From: Scylla paramamosain
Taxonomy: Eukaryota; Arthropoda; Malacostraca; Decapoda; Portunidae
Direction: 5' to 3'
NCBI RefSeq assembly: GCF_035594125.1
Contig: NC_087167.1
Coordinates: forward strand, 1,087,501 to 1,151,500
DNA: 64,000 nucleotides
Shown: positions 49,112 through 64,000 of the stretch, one piece after another
Numbering within the stretch: position 1 is the first letter of the stretch
Layout: every line of letters begins with the position of its first letter
The notes under the pieces: generated by a model
What the model was told of the DNA's origin: nothing
The model's input: only the letters and a program-made list of their open reading frames with translations
The model's database searches: none
Program-made: the position numbers and the translations under genes

Positions 49112-49495
49112 CTGAACTGGTAACACACAATTATGGCGTTAACTTCCTGTTGTCAGTTCCCTAGTGCCTATTACGGAATTAGAAACTGTCTCACTTCCAA
49201 TTTATTCTTCCTTTAGCTTTTCTTAACTTCATCCATAGACTTCTGTGTTATCATATAACACAGTATGTCTATCTCAAACCGATAACAGTAGTACCGTAGT
49301 CAAATCATATCATTCTGTCAGTTTACCATGTAACATCTTGTATTGACATTTTTTTTCCTCATTTGTGCACTGAATTCTTCCACTGCAGCAGCTAGTGATA
49401 TTTCTTATGCGTTTCCAGCACGTATCTTTCATTACAACTACTGGTTACATCTCGTATGTGTCTGCACATTTTACATGAACTGCGTGTTGAGAAAG
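49112..49495 (+). repeat. 0.4-kb direct repeat, copy B
   Basis: Same orientation as copy A, 3.1 kb away. Like copy A it directly follows a dinucleotide array, so the arrays may be part of the mobile or duplicated unit. Confidence 0.75.
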
Positions 49496-49808
49496 ATTGA
49501 ACTGAACATAGCTGAATTGAATTTTTTCCTGTTACATAAAGTTGTGCAATACCATGTTAATTATTATATATTACTGTATATGATTACAAATGTCGATAGA
49601 CAAATTAATTCAAGTATTTCTTCCCATACACATATCCCTATTCTTCGATGTTACAACATATTACCAATTTAATACAAATAGGAGAGATCAACATAAACCA
49701 AATGTATAATGCGTAACGGAATCATAAACTATAGTTTGATTTGGACAAGTAAACCAAAATTAAAGTAGTGTACTTTTGAGACGGTCTCCCGCGTAGGTGT
49801 GACGATGA

Positions 49809-50150
<342 letters not shown>

Positions 50151-50675
50151 TGGTCAGCGGAACTAACTCATAACTGCTTATTTGCTTATATTAGTGGCCC
50201 ATCCTGTCGGCTGCTTTCATCTGCAGGTCAGGCGGGTGTAATACATGCATACACTCCACACACGACAACCAGAAGCTGTGTAGGTCTGCTGGCCTTTTGC
50301 GGTGCTATTTTCTCGTATTATTGTGTTCGAATGTTCTAAAGCACCATCATGCCGTGCGCCTATCTTGTAATATTACAAACACCCAGCTTTAGCGAGATAT
50401 TGGGTGATTATTATTATCTTTTTACGCCCATTACTGTGACCCTAGTGGTGGTATAAGTGAAACTGGATTCCAGGGACAGCATTTTCAAACGGTTTGGCGA
50501 CTTATCTCAACTACTTTGAAAATATTTTAGTGAAATCAAAGGAAATTTTGAAGACTGTTTTCATGATTTTGGTGATAGTTTAGAGATTATGCACCCTCAC
50601 CGAATAAATAAATAAATCAGTAAATAAAAATGAGAACCCGGCTAATCATCATGGCATCTGAAAAAAAAAGTCCTC

Positions 50676-50796
<121 letters not shown>

Positions 50797-51179
50797 GTAA
50801 ATACGTTGTCTCCAGCTGTGTTACCCGCAGCTAGTTTTGACTATCTTGAACATGAACATTTGTATGTTTTGTCACAGGAGAGTTTGTGCTGGTGATGAGT
50901 TTGCCGAATGTGTTTATGTTTCTTAAGATACAGGACACATCGTAATAGTTACTACTAAGCATGTGTACGTTAGTTATTTCAAGCACTCGGCGGTAAGAAG
51001 CATCAAAATACTTTGGGCAAGGTGTGGAACTCATAAATATTAAATACTAGGTACAGCATTTCGTTTTCTATTTTTCATGTCACCTGCAAGCCTGGTCCTA
51101 CTTTATACCAACACAATAAAATTTAACAAATAATAAAGAAATAAATGTGTAAACAAAAAAAAAAAAAAAAAACATACGT

Positions 51180-51850
51180 ATTTACATCCCTTGGTTCATA
51201 ACCCGTGCACCAGTCATGAACATCAGTCATCAGCTCCTCACTTTCGTTGCCAGTGAAGCTGTATCTTTTACGATTAATGACACTCTCACTTTTGCTGGCT
51301 TGCATATCAACTCGTAACGCAAAGTGATCACTGAACAGATCTCCAACTACTTCAGCACTCGCCTTCAGTCCACCTGTATTAAAAAAACACTGGATAATCC
51401 AGGCTTCCACCACGTAAATAGGTTGGCTCATTGTTACTTAATATTTCAGCATCATCAAACATCTCTAAAAAAGTATGACCACTTTCTGCCATTACTTTTG
51501 CTTGCCCCAACAGCACCCATTAGGTCATGCCTTGCATTAACATCACCAACCAAAACATCTGTATGGAATAGTATCAATATCCAATCCAATGCACATAAAT
51601 ACTGACAACACATATAGACAAACATTGAACATAAACTTTAAGACACTATCTTCCATTTCTTTTCTGCTGCTACTAGTTCCACTGTTACTTCCTTTCTAAC
51701 ACAAGTATGTTAAGAGACTCCTATTGTAATTTTTTTTCTGTTTGCTGGAAGGCAACGACACTGATAGTTACGTGAATCTAGCGAATCTGTATACTCTGTG
51801 CTCGTTTCTTGTAGAACTATAACATCCACCATATGCAAGATAGCATAAAC
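51180..51850 (-). pseudogene. LINE endonuclease domain relic
   Basis: On the minus strand and in order, across several frames: MVDVIVLQETSTEYTDSL, VGDVNARHDLMGAVG and LFSDHFALRVDMQA. These are the three hallmark blocks of an apurinic endonuclease-like (EEP) domain of a non-LTR retrotransposon. Many stops. Confidence 0.7.
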
Positions 51851-51865
51851 GTGCTCATCAGTGGT

Positions 51866-52830
51866 TACATAAGAACATAAGAACATAAGAAATAAGGGAA
51901 GCTTCAAGAAGCCATACACATGGCAGTCCCTGTATGAATCATACCTATTTCCACCTATCATCCACATAAATAAATATGTCTTATCATCTCTTAAAGCTCC
52001 CTAATGACTTAGCACTAACAACTGAGTCTGTTCCATTCATCTACAACTCTATTTGAGAACTAGTTTCTTTCTATCTCTTTTTTTAAACCTAAATTTTTCA
52101 AGCTTGAACCTGTTATTTTTTGTTCTATCCTGGTTGCTGATCCTAAGAATTTTGCTTACATCCCCTCTTGTTATAACCCTTATACCACTTATAGACTTCT
52201 GTCAGGTCCCCTTTTAACCTACGTCTCTCTAAAGAATGCAAATCTAACAGCTTCACTCTCGCTTCGTAAGGAATACTCTTCATCCCTTGAATTCTTTTAG
52301 TCATTTTCCTTGGTACTGATTCTAATATACATATATCCTTCCTGTAATATGGGGACCAGCTGAACTACACAGCGTAGGCTAGATGAGGTCTGACCAGCGC
52401 CAAATATAACTTAATTATAACTTCGGAGCTTCTACTTTTAACACTTCTAAAAATGAATTCTAATAACCTATTTCCTCTGTTTCCGGCTTCTATGCATTGC
52501 TTTCTTAGACGGAGTGCAGAGCTAACTATAACTCCTAAATCTTTTTCGTATCCTGGTTCTGCTCGTAAATTGTTTGAATTCCACGAAAGTACATTAAATT
52601 TGTTATTCCGAGTCTCCATTGCCCCCACTACCAGTCATATCAATTTCCTCGTTCACAAACATGCCCATAATTTCTTTAATTTGCAACAGAAGTATGTCAT
52701 GCCACTCTTCAGGAATATTACCCTAACTGCGATTTATCTCTTTTTTTTTTTTTTTATTTCAACATTTCCTGCCTCGCCCCACAATGGATGCAGCCTGTTT
52801 GACTGTCTAGTCACTCTAGTGTTCTGAGGT
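51866..52830 (-). mobile_element. CR1-like LINE, RT C-terminal part and 3' end
   Basis: Minus strand: YEKDLGVIVSSALRLRKQCI EAGNRGNRLL and VIIKLYLALVRPHLAYAV are the thumb/connection region of CR1-type reverse transcriptase, followed by decayed C-terminus and tail (CATGTGTATGGCTTCTTGAA GCTTCCC). It abuts the endonuclease relic at 51850. Confidence 0.8.
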
Positions 52831-53001
52831 AAAATTGTGTACATAGAAAGCAACTGGCAACTCTATGCCATCGGGCTGCTCAACCTAAAGCACCCATGCC
52901 ACTGCGGGTAGAGGATGCATGGGTAATCCCCTCTTAGTGACCTTGCCTTTTTTAACACTGGTTTTCTTAATTCCCTAAGGGCTGTATCTTTATCTACAAG
53001 G

Positions 53002-53222
53002 GAATTGACTAAAGAAGTAATTGCCCATATCATTGTATTAAAGAAGGCAGGACATGGAACTAAAGAAACCAGTAAATTGTTGAATATGGCCAAGTCCAAA
53101 GTCAAGAAATACATGGCGTGATTTTGGAAGGGAGGAGGGCTGAAGACACCATCCCAGATTCCCAGGACAGGCCGTCCTAGAAAAACATACTGGAAACCCC
53201 ATTATAACATGGCAACACAATG
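53002..53222 (+). pseudogene. Tc1-like transposase N-terminal relic
   Basis: One frame with a single internal stop: ELTKEVIAHIIVLKKAGHGT, KETSKLLNMAKSKVKKYMA, stop, then PRTGRPRKT. This is the helix-turn-helix pair and GRPRKT motif of Tc1 transposases. The catalytic DDE part is absent. Confidence 0.75.
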
Positions 53223-53689
53223 AGTCAACTTCTGATAGTACAGTTGCCAAGCTGTGGGCCACATGACAGAAAGGAAACTAATATCTTATCATAAAATCAT
53301 AAATAGTGCGAGCGTACCATCTCGCTGTGCATTGCACCTTATGTTAGTGATTTCAAAGTCAGGATCGAAATCTATAGGGCTTAAAAAGAACAAGGACAAA
53401 CAAGACCGTCCATCTCCTCGCTGATTCCCTTTTTTTTTTTTTGTGTTCATATACAAACTCATGAAATAAAAACTCAGAAGAAAAACAGTTCACATACTAC
53501 CATGACGCACACATCGTCTACACAGTACACAACACTCAGATTCTCCCCATGAGCAAGCAAGTCCACATTTAGGTGCTGACATGACGAACAGGACAGTTTA
53601 TTATTGTCTCCTTGTGAACTGGCTTGGAGGAAAGTCGTGGAGAAATTGTGATCACTAAGATCGTTCGTTGCTCTTGCAACGGTGCAGAA

Positions 53690-53999
53690 GTACATAAAAC
53701 ATAAGACCAAGTACAAGAAGCTAGCAGGCCAACACGTGGCAGTCCCTGTATAAAATATTTGCACGTACAACATTCTTTTACTAACCTGCCATCCCTATTC
53801 ATAGATTTATCCAATCTAAATTTCCTAGACACATCAATAATCTCATGATTATTGAATATGTTACAGTTATTTACCGCCATGGAGACCAATTTCTTATTGC
53901 TTCTTTTTAGATCCAAATTCATAAAGCTTGAAAGTGATACTTCTTGCCTTGTCTTGTAAGGGTCTTGTCTACATCACTCTTGTTATATCATGCCATGGC

Positions 54000-54000
<1 letters not shown>
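53690..54000 (-). mobile_element. CR1-like LINE tail
   Basis: Minus-strand copy of the shared tail: GGCAGTCCCTGTATAAAATA and TCCAATCTAAATTTCCTAGA as read on +. Ends upstream near 54000. Confidence 0.6.
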
Positions 54001-56600
<2,600 letters not shown>

Positions 56601-56633
56601 TCGCTCTTCTTCCTTCCCTCCATAAACTACAGG

Positions 56634-56841
56634 ATGAGCCATGCGTGGATAACAGCGGTGGTGATGGTGGTGGCACTGGGAGGAGGCTGTGAGGGCTTCA
56701 GTATTCGGCCCGAACTGGCCGGACTTCTCAAAGCGGAAGAAATCCACAAACAATTCGAACTTCTCGAGATTCTATTAGGAAAGTTGGTCAATGGAAGCAA
56801 CTGCAGAAATCGCACACAAGATGCCGCCGAGGAAACTACAG
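56634..56841 (+). CDS. CAP protein exon 1 (signal peptide)
   Basis: Residues 1-69 plus one base; donor ACAG|gtaaga. Signal peptide, then [20 protein letters not shown], probably helical, and two sequons (NGS, NRT). Confidence 0.9.
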
Positions 56842-57501
56842 GTAAGATTATTTTGGACGATTCTGATGCGATCCTCCTGAAGACGGACGGGCAGTGAAAT
56901 TAAATATAAGTAAATGCAAAGTGTAGGTAGATGAAATCCACCCAAAAGATACACATTAAAGAACGCGACGATCATGCTACGTAGTTCTGGTCCTCATAAT
57001 AGTAGAAGGATATAGGTCTGTTAGAATCCATGCAAGGGAGAACAGCTAAAAGATTCAATGGATGAAAAATATTCCTTAAAAAAAAAGATTGAAGCTTAAC
57101 AATTTACCGTCCTTAGAGAGACTTATGTAAGAAAGTATCTGATAAAAGTCTTTAGAGTGATACAGGGGATATCACAAGGGAAACAAGCAAAATCCTCAAG
57201 GTCTAATCAAGAAAGGACAAGAAGCAAGCTTGATAAAGTAAAAAAAAAAAAAAAAAAAATGAAGAAATTGGTTCTAAAACAGAGTGGCAAATGACTGGAA
57301 TAGACTCAGTAATCAGGTTGTTAATGCATAATCAAAAAAAAGTTTCAAGAGAAGATTAAATTGATTTCTGGGTAGGGATGATTGATGGTATAAGTAGGTT
57401 CTTTTTAATACAGGGGCTGCCACGTGCAGTCCTGATGGCTTCTTGCAGCTACTCTTATTTTCCTATATTCTAATGTAACAGAGAAAGAATGTGAGAGCAT
57501 T

Positions 57502-57581
<80 letters not shown>

Positions 57582-59892
57582 TGTTAAAGGGACGACACAG
57601 AGATAATGCTAGCTACTCAGCACTACACTATATGAAATTCGGCGCATCATTAGAACTGGGGAGACCTCTCGCTATAGATCTTGCCGGATAATGTAAGACA
57701 AGTATCACGAAACGATGCATGTGACCAACTTATGTTCTGTATATCTACGCAGAAATAGAACCTGAAGGTGAAGGGACAACGATGGCTCCTGAAAGCGAAG
57801 AGGAGGTGGAAGACGAGAAGGAAAAGAATAAAGACTATGAAAAGTTGCACCAAAACCACACCATGTTGCTACCGCCCAATGCCGACTGCAATGTTACCAA
57901 AACGGGTATTACTGATGAGGAGAAAGACTTTATCCTTGAGTTGCACAACGATCTGAGGTCCTACGTAAGTTGCATGCATACCTTTAACCCAACATATCAA
58001 TTACATCACTAGATAATCAGCTTAACAACAACGAGGTATTCTCAAACTTTTCGGCGTCTTTCTCGATTACTTTTAGCACACTGTAGTGGATGTTACAAGG
58101 CATTCAAGGGTGCTTGTATAATTCTGATGACAGTTTAACTAATATCATGAATCGTCACTGAATATGAATAAATAAAGCACTCATAAGATTCAAGGGATAT
58201 AACAAGGGTGTCATAAACGAAATCCTCATCGTAATTAGTATAGGACAAAAAATGACAGATTCCAGCTTGATGAAGATATATAAGAGAGTATGTTCTCAAA
58301 TAGAGTGGTAGGTGAATGAAATAGACTCAGTAATCAGGTTGTTAATGCCAAGTCATTACGGAGTTTTAAAAGATCAGATAAATTCATGGATGAGGATGAT
58401 GGGTGGGAACAGTTATGTACTGTGTTGCATGCTGGGGCTGCCACGTGTAGGCCTGACGGCTTCCTGTGGGATCCCTTATTTTCTTATGTTCTTATGACCT
58501 CTAAGGCTTTTCAAAACATTTTCAGTGAGAGCTCAGAGAGTTTAAGAATACAAATCTAAGACGTTTCTTGTCAGCTACCAAAATGTATACATCGTGTGCT
58601 CCTCCTGTAGGTAGCATATGGGAACGAAAGCCAAGGAGATCCAGGTCCGCAGCCTCCCGCCGCCAACATGCACCAGCTAGTATGGAACGAAGAGCTGGCC
58701 GAGGTGGCGCAGGTAATGAATGATTCACTCGTCTACCCTACACGTGGCTTAACATATGTATTATGAAAGTAACGTTAATCTTGCTCTGGGACGAGAACTA
58801 AGTACTTTGAAATTTAGTAGTCATTAATAAATTCAAGCATTCAGCTTTGTTTTCAAACGTTGCTCTCTTACAAACCCTACCTACCCCACTGCTCAATAAC
58901 ACTCAGCCTCCCCACTGGTTCATGATATTCCTAGTCCTGTCACCCTCCCCACTGGCCCGTAACACATTCCCAGTCGTCACCCTCCCCACTGACCAATAAC
59001 ACACTTCCAATCCTGTCACTTCCAGTCTTGTCAGCCTCCCTACTGCTCCATAACACACTAACACCTCTGCTACCTACTTATCTGGTCTGTATGTTGCAGG
59101 CGTGGGCGTCACAATGCCCCTCGGGACATGACGAGGAAAAGAAGCGAAGGCTGCTCTCTCGTAAGTACCACACCGGCCAAAACATCAACTATTACTGGGG
59201 AACTGACGACAATGGATCGGTAAGTGATGCTGTTCTACTGAGTGTAAAGTGCTTCCCATAAGCCCATTTCGATTTATTTCGATTCATATGAAAATGTACT
59301 AACTCTCCTTGTTTCCCTGTATTAGTTTTAGATTTAGGTTATGATCCTGTACCACACCTAATTCACATGCAATGATTTTCCTCGCTCTCTTCGTTTCTCA
59401 GGATTGGGAGAAGGCGATAAAAAACTGGTATAACGAAGTTATGGACGTAGATGCCAAGATAGCTGCTGCTTTCATACCCCACAACACCAAGAAGATTGGC
59501 CACTACACTCAGGTATGCGATCTCATCCTCCACCTCAGATCTTACCTATCACAATAAAACTTTATCATGATAAATCATATCGAATAACAGTTACCTTCTT
59601 TTTTTTTATACATTCATCTGCATATAGCCTCTCCTGCAGTAGACTAACTACCTCCAGTACCTTATGCTCTTTTCACCCACAGCTTATCTGGGGAAACACC
59701 AAAGAGATCGGTTGCGGTATCGTTTACTATGCGACGGAGCGGAAAGGATTCTATTTTCCTTATAGTATAACCTACGTGTGTAACTACGGTCCTTCTGGCA
59801 ACTTTATAAACATGCCTTTCTACGAGCACGGGCCGGCCGCCACCAAGTGTCCTGGGAAGGTGTCAACGGAATACAGTGCTCTCTGCGCCTAA
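56634..59892 (+). CDS. secreted CAP/SCP-domain protein (CRISP/antigen-5/PR-1 superfamily), 320 aa
   Basis: Exons 56634-56841, 57753-57964, 58611-58712, 59100-59219, 59402-59512 and 59683-59892; 963 nt, GT-AG, phases consistent. Residues 1-21 are a signal peptide (hydrophobic [13 protein letters not shown] core). Residues about 70-95 form a very acidic linker. The CAP domain runs from about 128 to 307. CAP1 motif GHYTQLIWG (247-255) and CAP2 motif [10 protein letters not shown] (282-291) are both intact. The metal-binding tetrad is complete by position: His134, Glu168, Glu259 and His248. Seven mature Cys and several N-glycosylation sequons (NGS, NRT, NHT, NVT) fit an extracellular protein. CAP proteins act in sterol/lipid binding, venom, reproduction or immunity; the exact role here is unknown. 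There is no C-terminal CRISP domain. AATAAA lies at 60252, about 360 bp past the stop. Confidence 0.93.
56960..57480 (+). mobile_element. CR1-like LINE 3' fragment in CAP intron 1
   Basis: Degraded C-terminal RT coding ([15 protein letters not shown] frames, then TAGACTCAGTAATCAGGTTG TTAATGC) and the tail CCTGATGGCTTCTTGCAGCT. A (GA)n follows at 57508-57578. Confidence 0.7.
57753..57964 (+). CDS. CAP protein exon 2 (acidic linker, domain start)
   Basis: Residues 70-140. Acceptor ctacgcag, donor TAC|gtaagt. Acidic [12 protein letters not shown] linker, then [17 protein letters not shown] with the first tetrad His. Confidence 0.92.
58170..58500 (+). mobile_element. CR1-like LINE 3' fragment in CAP intron 2
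   Basis: TAGACTCAGTAATCAGGTTG and ATAAATTCATGGATGAGGAT, then GTAGGCCTGACGGCTTCCTG TGGGATCCCTTATTTTCTTA; same orientation as the copy in intron 1. Confidence 0.7.
58611..58712 (+). CDS. CAP protein exon 3
   Basis: Residues 141-174. Acceptor ctgtag, donor CAG|gtaatg. [20 protein letters not shown] is the classic CAP helix with the first conserved Glu. Confidence 0.93.
59100..59219 (+). CDS. CAP protein exon 4
   Basis: Residues 175-214. Acceptor ttgcag, donor TCG|gtaagt. [11 protein letters not shown] continues the domain; [12 protein letters not shown] matches the family's GQN motif. Confidence 0.93.
59402..59512 (+). CDS. CAP protein exon 5
   Basis: Residues 215-251. Acceptor ttctcag, donor CAG|gtatgc. 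Contains AIKNWYNEV and ends inside the CAP1 motif (GHYTQ). Confidence 0.93.
59683..59892 (+). CDS. CAP protein exon 6 (stop TAA)
   Basis: Residues 252-320. Acceptor cccacag. Completes CAP1 (LIWG), has the second Glu in KEIGCG and the CAP2 motif, and ends in a short Cys-containing tail. Confidence 0.93.
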   Translation, partial: LIWGNTKEIGCGIVYYATERKGFYFPYSITYVCNYGPSGNFINMPFYEHGPAATKCPGKVSTEYSALCA

Positions 59893-59899
59893 CGAGTCA

Positions 59900-62340
<2,441 letters not shown>

Positions 62341-62343
62341 AGG

Positions 62344-62564
62344 ATGGGGTGGCCCATTCTTCAGTCCCTTTCAAAACGATACTTCCAAGCCAGCTGGGGG
62401 CTGCCACTTGCTGCTGTTGCAAGGAAATTTGGCTCCGAATACAAGTCATCCGAAGATATCACTGACTGCAACCAGAAATCACACCCATGGAATGTTATGT
62501 TCTTTGGGACAGATGACTTCTCCCTTAAGAGCTTGGAGATGTTGCACATGGAACAGCAAAGAGG
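62344..62564 (+). CDS. MTFMT: MTFMT exon 1
   Basis: ATG at 62344 chosen; an in-frame GTG six bases upstream has no role. Presequence plus the first beta-strand/loop of the formyltransferase domain (FFGTDDF). Confidence 0.88.
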
Positions 62565-63782
62565 GTAGGTGTCTTAGTACTGCTTCCACTTTGAGATTTT
62601 GTCGTTTCAGACAGTATAACACGCAAAGTTTTGGTAATTTTTCTCTAAAAGGACTGTATCCTAACCTCCACCCAACAAGCCTTGTTAAACCGACTGGAAA
62701 GCGTAGTTTTAGAGTGGGGAAGTATAGTTATTATTATTATACATATTCGCCCGTCTCATGGCAAAAAAAAAAAAAATATATATATATATTTCATCTCCTT
62801 AGGGGCTGGACCCTCTAAAATTGAAACTAACTGCTGGTACATAAATCTTTTTATGTTTGAGCTTGTGGACTTAACTTCAAAGTGGCCATACTATTAGTTA
62901 GGATTTTGGCTTTTCAGCCTTAATATTGGTAGCTTCAAAGTGGCCATACTATTTGTTAGGATCTTGGCTTTTCAGCCATAATATTGGTTCCTGAATATTA
63001 TTTCCTTTAAGCATGTATTTCTAATAGAGTTAAACATTTGTATGTATTGTCAGGTATTCCCTGAAGTTGTTTCACTGATGTTTCTGTCTTATGTTGTGAT
63101 TTCTTATTTCTGAAGTGAAAGTGGACTTGGGCATGGGATTAATAACATCAACAGAATTTCTTACATCAGTCTTGGAGCTCTTGGGATTCATTTTTGAGCT
63201 TGACTATGCTACAAAAATAATTTTGGACAAGGAGAGGTGGATGTTCTGCTGTGGCCATTCCTTTGGGGACTCCTGGAGAGTGAGGAGTAAAAAAAAAAAA
63301 AAAAGACTGAAAGATAGGCAGACTATACTACAATAAAACAATTGCTTCAGTACTTCAGTGGAAAAGATTGTCAAAATGTGCAAGTGAGGCTGAGCCATGA
63401 ATTCTGCATCATTGTCAACTTTAATGTGATAAGTAGAAAAAACATAGATAGCAAGATAGACTATGCTACAATAAAATAAATGCTTTAATGTTTCAATGGA
63501 AAAGGTTGTAGAAATGTGCAAGTGATGCTGAGCTATGGATTCAGCACCATTGTCAACTTTAATTAATTTTTATCTTTAATCTTGCAGAGGATTGATAAAA
63601 AGATTAGATGTTGTATCAGTGGCCCTGAAGAAGTCCCTGACAGCTGTACAACATTACTGTCAAAAGGAGGGACTTCAAGTAACTGATTGGCCAGTGACAG
63701 TACCACAAAGAAAATATGATGTTGGTATTGTGGCATCTTTTGGACACCTCATTCCTGCATCAGTCATCAGTGCCTTCCCCAT
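62344..63782 (+). CDS. MTFMT: mitochondrial methionyl-tRNA formyltransferase, 5' part (2 exons; continues past the window)
   Basis: Exon 1 62344-62564 and exon 2 63588-63782. Junction AGA GG|gtaggt to cttgcag|A is phase 2 on both sides. The enzyme formylates Met-tRNA in mitochondria with 10-formyl-tetrahydrofolate to make the initiator. An N-terminal presequence rich in Arg/Lys/Ser with few acids (LQSLSKRYFQASWGLPLAAV) fits mitochondrial import. Then PWNVMFFGTDDFSLKSLEML matches the start of the formyltransferase fold in the family (FFGTD.F). Exon 2 has KRLDVVSVALKK and KYDVGIVASFGHLIP, the conserved V(A/V)SFG block. About 138 codons are visible of an expected ~390. Exon 2 ends AT|gtaagt, and the catalytic NVHPS exon lies beyond position 64000. 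Confidence 0.9.
62875..62990 (+). repeat. 58-bp tandem duplication
   Basis: CTTCAAAGTGGCCATACTAT ... GGCTTTTCAGCC(T/A)TAATATTGG occurs twice, 58 bp apart, in MTFMT intron 1. Confidence 0.9.
63311..63563 (+). repeat. 138-bp tandem duplication
   Basis: ACTAT(A/G)CTACAATAAAA ... ATTGTCAACTTTAAT occurs twice with a 138-bp period at roughly 85% identity, ending next to the acceptor of MTFMT exon 2. Confidence 0.85.
63588..63782 (+). CDS. MTFMT: MTFMT exon 2
   Basis: Acceptor tcttgcag; encodes LIKRLDVVSVALKKS through YDVGIVASFGHLIP to SAFP. Donor AT|gtaagt. Confidence 0.88.
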
Positions 63783-63874
63783 GTAAGTGAGGTGAGATTC
63801 TTATTTTTAAATTCAGTTTTACTTTGTTTACATTAGTGTTTTATGAATTTTTAAATTTTGTTTAACACCATACA

Positions 63875-64000
63875 CAGGGTATAACACAGGTTTCCGGGGA
63901 TATTTGCTAGTGGTGAAAGTACAGGTTATTTTAAATCAAAAAGGTTCTATGCTCCACAGATTTGATGCAAATTTATTAATTTTCTCTTGCAGAAGTTCTG
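63875..64000 (+). mobile_element. left end of a MITE related to 21527-22229
   Basis: CAGGGTATAACACAGGTTTC, then GTGGTGAAAGTACAGGTTAT and GTTCTATGCT, follow the left arm of the 21527 element closely. The copy continues past the window. Confidence 0.65.

Noticed and set aside
63985..64000. Acceptor-like ttgcag at 63992 as MTFMT exon 3
   Set aside because: The following bases do not encode the expected GILNVHPS block and lie within the MITE copy that starts at 63875.

Overview
This is eukaryotic nuclear DNA with intron-rich protein-coding genes. GT-AG introns, metazoan orthologues, very dense (GA)n/(CA)n/(TA)n microsatellites and many degenerate non-LTR retrotransposons and Tc1/mariner/pogo-type elements suggest an arthropod. 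A decapod crustacean, possibly a crab, is my best guess, from resemblance to repeats I know from that group. No search was run.

Four genes can be assembled with phase-consistent splice junctions. (1) A TAPT1 orthologue on the + strand has nine coding exons (7774-18124, 658 aa). It is a polytopic membrane protein with a Ser-rich C-terminal tail. A noncoding first exon or exons probably lie at about 5.2-6.6 kb. (2) A converging minus-strand gene (19900-45558) has eleven coding exons, 685 aa, and a probable 5' untranslated exon near 48.65-48.78 kb. The product has a Glu/Lys-rich N-terminus, a poly-Gln tract, a Tyr/Gln/Ser/Pro-rich middle and a more ordered Cys-containing C-terminal third. I do not recognise it. 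(3) A secreted CAP/SCP-domain protein on the + strand has six exons (56634-59892, 320 aa). (4) The first two exons of mitochondrial methionyl-tRNA formyltransferase (MTFMT) on the + strand start at 62344 and run off the window.

Layout: 1-5000 holds no gene I can support, only repeats and a relic of a LINE ORF1. 5000-7770 is a CpG- and GT-rich promoter/leader region for TAPT1. TAPT1 and gene 2 converge, with 1.8 kb between their stops. The long introns of gene 2 carry a degraded jockey-like LINE, an internally deleted copy of it, a pogo/Tigger relic, two TA-flanked inverted-repeat elements and a tRNA-derived SINE. The 46-56 kb interval is mostly repeats: TA/TG microsatellites, a 0.4-kb direct duplication, nested LINE fragments and a Tc1 transposase relic. 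The CAP gene has CR1-like LINE tails in both of its first two introns.

The four genes have no evident shared pathway. TAPT1 acts at the ER/cilium, CAP is secreted, MTFMT acts in mitochondrial translation initiation, and gene 2 is unknown. I found no CRISPR array, rRNA gene, intact tRNA gene or convincing new multi-gene system. The most interesting items are the unrecognised 685-aa gene, a ~1-kb palindromic Tc1-derived element, and a MITE end abutting a TAPT1 splice donor.
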